This document shows, in pieces, positions 36,661 through 41,269 of a stretch of 41,269 bases of DNA. Under the pieces are notes generated by a model. It worked only from the letters and a program-made list of their open reading frames with translations, did no database searches and was not told the origin of the DNA. The position numbers were made by a program, and so were the translations under genes. Every line of letters begins with the position of its first letter. The first letter of the stretch is position 1. Source of the stretch: an uncultured Bacteroides sp. (GTDB taxonomy: Bacteria > Bacillota > Clostridia > Lachnospirales > Lachnospiraceae). The stretch covers positions 1 to 41,269 of the forward strand of contig CAMBEF010000002.1 of assembly GCA_945865495.1 (NCBI GenBank), read 5' to 3'.

Positions 36661-36787
36661 GTGATTTGTGTGTGGCCCGCGGCGCCCGCTCCCGCTACGA
36701 TGCAGACGCAGCGGATACTAATGCTGCAAAGGACGCAGCATAAGTACCGGCGTCTGCATAGTGCGCCGCAAACCACACACAAATCAC
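36661..36787. other. 127-nt multi-segment palindrome (large intergenic hairpin)
   Basis: Nested arms GTGATTTGTGTGTGG/CCACACACAAATCAC, GCGGCGC/GCGCCGC, ATGCAGACGC/GCGTCTGCAT, ATGCTGC/GCAGCAT. Confidence 0.88.
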
Positions 36788-37050
36788 AGCAGGATTACGC
36801 GGGGCGCGGCTTCTGCGAAGCGCGCCGGGTGGGGGTGCGTGCATCTTGGATGCACGGCACCACCCACCCCTAGCCATGCGCTATATTGGGGGCGTGAATG
36901 AAGTGAGATTTTGGCGGGGAGAGATGTGAGATGAGGTGTGGTTGGATGCGCACAGCGAGAGCGTGCCTGCGTTGCCTTGCCGCCCTTCAGGCGTCACCTG
37001 CCGAAACACTTGCTCACAAATCACACTTTTTCAGAAGGGAGACACACAAC

Positions 37051-38166
37051 ATGAAGGTTCTGGTTCTGTCATGTGCCACCGGCGGAGGACACAATGCCTG
37101 TGGTGCGGGAATTGCGGAAGCACTGACGGATTGCGGTCATGTGGCTGATTTTATGCCTAATTATCTTGCTTTGCACGGCAAGCTTGTGGACAGGGCTGTG
37201 TGCGGCGCATATGTCAAGAGCGTCAAGGTGTGTCCGGCGGCATTTCGTGGTGTGTATCACATCGGAAGAGCTGTAAGCACATTTAACCATAATATCAATA
37301 TAAAGTCGCCTGTGTACTATGCTAACGCGGGTATGGCGCAGCATCTTGCGGATGTGATTGAAAATGGTCATTACGATGCCATTGTGATGCCGCACCTCTA
37401 TCCGGTTGAGACGATTACATGGATGAAGAGGAATGGCTACAGACTGCCGCTTACGATTGCGGTTGCGACGGATTATACGAGTATTCCGTTCTGGGAAGAG
37501 ACCGACAGTGATTATTATGTCATACCGCATGAGGACTGCATGGAGGACTTTGTAAGACGCGGAATCGACAGGGATAAGCTGATACCTCTCGGAATACCTG
37601 CTCCAAGGGATTTTATTGCGGATAATACACGCACTGCAAATGATATATGCCGTGACATACTTGTCATGGGTGGAAGCATGGGAGCTGGCAGAATGTCACA
37701 GATTGTGGGAGAGCTCCGAGGTGAGCTGATAAAAAACGGACTGCCTGAGTGCAGCATAACTGCAATATGCGGCAATAATGGAAAGCTTCACGCGAGAATG
37801 CTTGAAAGCTATGGAACTGACAGGCATATAAATGTTCTCGGCTATGTCAATAATGTTTATGATTACATGAATAAATGCGATGTAATATTTACTAAGCCGG
37901 GCGGTCTTACAGCAACACAGAGTGCGATAATGAGGATTCCGGCAGTATTTATGGAACCTCTGTCAGACTGTGAGAAGGCTAACAGTGAGCTGTTTGTAAG
38001 GCATGGAATGGCAATAGCGCCAAAGCGTGAGAATCTTGTAAATGAAGGCGTGGCACTGATAAAATCATGGAGCAGGCGGCAGCAGATGATAGAAGCCCAG
38101 AAGCTGTGCATCAAAGGAAACTGCGGCATGGAGCTTGCTCACATAATTGAGGAGTTATGCAGATGA
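37051..38166 (+). CDS. MGDG synthase-like glycosyltransferase (GT28-type glycolipid synthase)
   Basis: MKVLVLSCATGGGHNACGAGIAEAL, VATDYTSIPFWEE, ILVMGGSMGAGRMSQIV, DVIFTKPGGLTATQSAIMRIPAVFMEPLSDCEKANSELF. SD AAGGGAG before 37051; the track start at 36931 is too far upstream. Confidence 0.88.
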   Translation: MKVLVLSCATGGGHNACGAGIAEALTDCGHVADFMPNYLALHGKLVDRAVCGAYVKSVKVCPAAFRGVYHIGRAVSTFNHNINIKSPVYYANAGMAQHLADVIENGHYDAIVMPHLYPVETITWMKRNGYRLPLTIAVATDYTSIPFWEETDSDYYVIPHEDCMEDFVRRGIDRDKLIPLGIPAPRDFIADNTRTANDICRDILVMGGSMGAGRMSQIVGELRGELIKNGLPECSITAICGNNGKLHARMLESYGTDRHINVLGYVNNVYDYMNKCDVIFTKPGGLTATQSAIMRIPAVFMEPLSDCEKANSELFVRHGMAIAPKRENLVNEGVALIKSWSRRQQMIEAQKLCIKGNCGMELAHIIEELCR

Positions 38167-38753
38167 AAGTTATGCTGATATTTGCCATAGCCGGATATGT
38201 ATGCGGAAGCTTTATGTCGGCATACTATATACCGCAATGGCTGTATGACATGGATGTTGCCCTGGTGAGTGATGACGGGAATCCGGGGGCTGCAAATGTA
38301 TTTAAAAATGCAGGCGTGCCGTGTGGTATATTGGTGCTTGTGGCAGATCTGCTCAAGGGCTATCTTCCGGTGCATATGGCGCTTAATTATATACCTGAGC
38401 AGTCAATGCTCATAATACCTGTGCTGATTGCGCCTGTGCTTGGTCATGCATATCCGGTGTTCAGAAGGTTCAGGGGAGGCAAAGCAATAGCAGTGTCATT
38501 CGGTGTGCTTATCGGTCTTGCGCCGGACTGGGTGCCTGCGCTGTGCCTTGCATTTTTCTATATATTGTTTTCGGCGGTCAGGCTTAACCCGCATTCCAGA
38601 CGGTCGATAATAACATTTACATGCTGGTGGGCAGCGCTTGCTGCAATGAGATATGATAAGAGTGTGTGTATTGCCGCCGTCATAATCTCTGCGGTGGTTG
38701 TGCATAAGCATATACGGGCAGAAAAAAAGTCATATGATATATGTAACCGTTGA
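38163..38753 (+). CDS. PlsY-like glycerol-3-phosphate acyltransferase
   Basis: GSFMSAYYI, NPGAANVFKNAG, DLLKGYLPV, GHAYPVFRRFRGGKAIAVSFG; ATGA overlap with the glycosyltransferase stop. Confidence 0.82.
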   Translation: MKVMLIFAIAGYVCGSFMSAYYIPQWLYDMDVALVSDDGNPGAANVFKNAGVPCGILVLVADLLKGYLPVHMALNYIPEQSMLIIPVLIAPVLGHAYPVFRRFRGGKAIAVSFGVLIGLAPDWVPALCLAFFYILFSAVRLNPHSRRSIITFTCWWAALAAMRYDKSVCIAAVIISAVVVHKHIRAEKKSYDICNR

Positions 38754-38782
38754 AAAACGGCGATATATCATATGACTTTTTT
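38723..38782. terminator. Bidirectional terminator between plsY-like gene and ilvE
   Basis: AAAAAAGTCATATGATATAT / ATATATCATATGACTTTTTT perfect 20-nt arms with inner CCGTT/AACGG. Confidence 0.88.
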
Positions 38783-38785
38783 AAA

Positions 38786-39811
38786 TTACTTTATTACCTT
38801 AATCCATCCCTCTGGAGCTTCGATACGGCCCATCTGGATGCCTGTAAGTGTCTCATAAAGCTTCTTGGTTACAGGACCCATCTCTGTCATTCCGCTTGGG
38901 AAGCAGATTTCCTTGCCATGATCAACAATCTTGCCGACAGGTGAGATAACTGCGGCTGTACCACAGAGACCACACTCAGCAAAATCCTTAACTTCGTCAA
39001 AGTAAACTTCTCTTGTCTCAGCCTTGAGTCCAAGGTAATGCTCAGCAACGTACATAAGTGAACGACGTGTGATTGATGGAAGAATACTGTCTGACTTAGG
39101 TGTTACAACTGTGCCATCCTTTGTAACGAAGATGAAGTTAGCACCACCTGTCTCTTCAACCTTAGTTCTTGTTGCAGCATCAAGGTACATGTTCTCATCA
39201 TAACCTTCCTGATGAGCAGATACGATTGCATGAAGGCTCATTGCATAGTTAAGACCAGCCTTGATGTGACCTGTTCCGTGAGGAGCCGCACGGTCAAAAT
39301 CTGAAACTCTGATTGTAAGAGGCTTAGCGCCGCCCTTGAAGTATGGACCAACAGGAGTTGTAAGAATTCTGAACTGATATTCCTCAGCAGGCTTAACACC
39401 GATTACGGCGTTGCTTCCGAACATATATGGACGAATGTATAATGTTGCACCTGAACCATAAGGTGGTACATAAGCTTCGTTAGCTTCAACAGTCTTAACA
39501 ACTGCCTCAACAAACTTGTCCTCAGGGTAAGCAGGCATCTCAAGTCTTCTTGCTGAGTTAGCCATACGCTCTGCGTTGAGGTCAGGACGGAATGTTACGA
39601 TATGTCCATCCTCTGTTGTGTAAGCCTTAAGTCCTTCAAAGCATGACTGTGAATACTGGAAAACACATGCGCACTCGTTAAGTACGACATTAGGATCAGA
39701 TGTAAGTGTTCCCTCATCCCATGCTCCGTTCTTGTAATTAGCAACAAATCTCTTGTCTGTAGGCATGTAGGCAAATCCAAGATTGCCCCAGTCGATATCT
39801 TTCTTTTCCAT
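38786..39811 (-). CDS. ilvE: Branched-chain amino acid aminotransferase
   Basis: CFEGLKAYTTEDGHIVTFRPDLNAERMANSARRLEMP, YIRPYMFGS, EETGGANFIFVTKDGTVVTPKSDSILPSITRRS, AECGLCGTAAVISPVGKI. Confidence 0.96.
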   Translation of the reverse strand: MEKKDIDWGNLGFAYMPTDKRFVANYKNGAWDEGTLTSDPNVVLNECACVFQYSQSCFEGLKAYTTEDGHIVTFRPDLNAERMANSARRLEMPAYPEDKFVEAVVKTVEANEAYVPPYGSGATLYIRPYMFGSNAVIGVKPAEEYQFRILTTPVGPYFKGGAKPLTIRVSDFDRAAPHGTGHIKAGLNYAMSLHAIVSAHQEGYDENMYLDAATRTKVEETGGANFIFVTKDGTVVTPKSDSILPSITRRSLMYVAEHYLGLKAETREVYFDEVKDFAECGLCGTAAVISPVGKIVDHGKEICFPSGMTEMGPVTKKLYETLTGIQMGRIEAPEGWIKVIK

Positions 39812-39852
39812 TACTGAATCCTTCCTTTCGACTATATAAATAAATTATCTCA

Positions 39853-39881
39853 AGTATAAGTCACGAATTTAAGAATGTCAA
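39853..39881 (-). promoter_or_regulatory. Putative ilvE promoter
   Basis: Minus strand TTGACA, 17-nt spacer, TATACT. Confidence 0.7.
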
Positions 39882-39925
39882 CAATTCTCTTGATTTGACA
39901 TGATTTTAATAGGTAGAAATAGGAA

Positions 39926-39954
39926 TTGACTTATCTGTATCATTTGTGTAAAAT
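39926..39954 (+). promoter_or_regulatory. Putative promoter of Fur/PerR gene
   Basis: TTGACT (39926-39931), 17 nt, TAAAAT (39949-39954). Confidence 0.65.
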
Positions 39955-40025
39955 ATCATTAAGAGTAATAGTTATTAATTTTAAAATAATAATAAAATTA
40001 AAAGGATTTAAAAAGAGGTGATGAT

Positions 40026-40463
40026 ATGGCAGCAATAAAACACAGCAGACAGAGGGACGCGATTTTTACATTTCTTATAAGCCGAAAGGATCATCCGACA
40101 GCGGAGGTTGTTTATGAGAATGTCCGCAAGGAATTCCCCAAGATAAGTCTTGGTACTGTATACCGTAATCTTACCCTGCTTGTTGATATGGGGCATGCAA
40201 TTAAGGTTCCGTGTGATGACGGCTCAGTGCATTTTGACGGCAATGTAAGCCCTCACTATCATTTTGAATGTACGCGGTGCGGAGCGATAATCGACCTTAT
40301 GAATATAGATGCCAGGAAGCTCATGGCAATAGATGAGATGGTTCAGGACGGATTTGACGGAAAGATTCAGGGACATCAGTTGTTTTTCAGCGGCATTTGT
40401 CCGGCATGTATAAAAAAAGAAAATAAAAGCAAAATAAGTGTTGACAATATTGATAAAAAATGA
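40026..40463 (+). CDS. Fur-family regulator, PerR-like
   Basis: HPTAEVVYENVRKEFPKISLGTVYRNLTLL; HYHFECTRCGAIIDL; SGICPACIKK. Confidence 0.88.
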   Translation: MAAIKHSRQRDAIFTFLISRKDHPTAEVVYENVRKEFPKISLGTVYRNLTLLVDMGHAIKVPCDDGSVHFDGNVSPHYHFECTRCGAIIDLMNIDARKLMAIDEMVQDGFDGKIQGHQLFFSGICPACIKKENKSKISVDNIDKK

Positions 40464-40486
40464 TAAATTAATATCAACAACAAAAC

Positions 40487-40499
40487 AGTAATCATTACT
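40487..40499. promoter_or_regulatory. Candidate PerR/Fur box upstream of rubrerythrin
   Basis: Palindrome AGTAAT-C-ATTACT; core TAATNATTA matches the centre of the PerR consensus TTATAATNATTATAA. Confidence 0.5.
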
Positions 40500-40552
40500 A
40501 ATATGTTAATGATTGCGATAGAACATTTATGATTTTAAAGGAGGATAACAAT

Positions 40553-41092
40553 ATGAAGTTTGTATGTACAGTTTGCGGATATGTATATGAAGGAGATGCA
40601 GCACCGGCTGAGTGTCCGGTATGCCATGCACCTGCTGACAAGTTCAAGGTTCAGGATTCAGGCATGACATGGGCTGCAGAGCATACGGTAGGAGTTGCAC
40701 AGGGTGTAAGCGAGGACATCATGGCAGACTTAAGAGCTAACTTTAACGGTGAGTGCTCAGAGGTCGGTATGTATCTTGCAATGGCAAGAGTTGCATTCAG
40801 AGAAGGATATCCTGAGATTGGACTTTACTATGAGAAGGCTGCTTATGAAGAGGCAGAGCATGCTGCCAAGTTTGCGGAACTCCTTGGCGAGGTTGTAACA
40901 GACAGCACTAAGAAGAATCTTGAACTCAGAGTTGCTGCTGAGAACGGCGCAACAGCAGGCAAGACAGACCTTGCTAAGCGTGCTAAGGCTGCTAACCTTG
41001 ATGCAATCCATGATACAGTTCATGAGATGGCTAGGGATGAGGCCAGACACGGAAGAGCTTTTGAAGGCCTGTTAAAGAGATACTTTGGTTAA
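40553..41092 (+). CDS. Rubrerythrin with N-terminal rubredoxin domain (reverse-rubrerythrin order)
   Basis: [27 protein letters not shown], then ferritin-like domain with [20 protein letters not shown]-type ligands; AAGGAGG RBS. Confidence 0.93.
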   Translation: MKFVCTVCGYVYEGDAAPAECPVCHAPADKFKVQDSGMTWAAEHTVGVAQGVSEDIMADLRANFNGECSEVGMYLAMARVAFREGYPEIGLYYEKAAYEEAEHAAKFAELLGEVVTDSTKKNLELRVAAENGATAGKTDLAKRAKAANLDAIHDTVHEMARDEARHGRAFEGLLKRYFG

Positions 41093-41143
41093 TTGACAGC
41101 AGGATTTAATAGTCTGAGAGCCACTTAATATAAGGATTGGTAA

Positions 41144-41178
41144 AAGGAATGAGTACTTATGTGCTTGTTCCTTTTTTT
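41144..41178 (+). terminator. Terminator after rubrerythrin
   Basis: AAGGAATGAGTAC TTAT GTGCTTGTTCCTT (with G-U pairs) then a T tract. Confidence 0.75.
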
Positions 41179-41269
41179 GCTTGTGTTTTTGCCCGTACTC
41201 TGCTACAATCAACACAAAGCATATATTCTACAATTCAACAACGTAAGTTGATCTAATTTCTAATCTTTA

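Noticed and set aside
36661-36877. Small ORFs on both strands in the GC-rich intergenic region
   Set aside because: They arise from the palindromic structure; no RBS and biased composition.
36931-37050. Upstream start of the glycosyltransferase (36931)
   Set aside because: The family N-terminus MKVLVLSCATGGGHN starts at 37051 with an SD; the extra 40 aa come from the structured intergenic region.

Overview
The window looks like a chromosomal segment of a Lachnospiraceae-type Firmicute (inferred from gene content and codon usage; not verified). From left to right it carries: a 5'-truncated SMC/MukB-like coiled-coil ATPase; a TPR + acidic-linker + AAA-like protein; transketolase; PPi-type phosphofructokinase; a DUF3783-like protein; a MarR regulator divergent from a heterodimeric ABC exporter pair; a MATE transporter and a D-Ala-D-Ala carboxypeptidase (both minus strand); trmB; tRNA-Lys(CTT); a lipoprotein; an SGNH hydrolase; two tandem two-component systems; a VTC-type polyphosphate polymerase / DUF4956 / beta-helix lipoprotein cluster; an AraC regulator; a MoxR-DUF58-transglutaminase operon; a flavodoxin-family protein; an MGDG-synthase-like glycosyltransferase; a PlsY-like acyltransferase; ilvE; a Fur/PerR regulator; and a rubrerythrin. 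Most coding content is ordinary. The most unusual signals are non-coding. (1) A 177-nt structured element is present twice (14118-14294 and 27574-27750). Each copy sits inside an operon and ends exactly on the start codon of the downstream gene. Each contains a Shine-Dalgarno-preceded mini-ORF and a 10-nt hairpin loop complementary to the 10 nt just upstream of the real RBS, which suggests a pseudoknot or translational switch. (2) Two long hairpins (16236-16310 and 16395-16460) have unrelated stems but the same 24-nt loop core in opposite orientation, so their loops are mutually complementary. (3) A GC-rich, heavily folded intergenic region (36661-37024) starts with a 127-nt multi-segment palindrome. 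All calls come from reading the sequence and the supplied ORF track; no database search or folding software was run.
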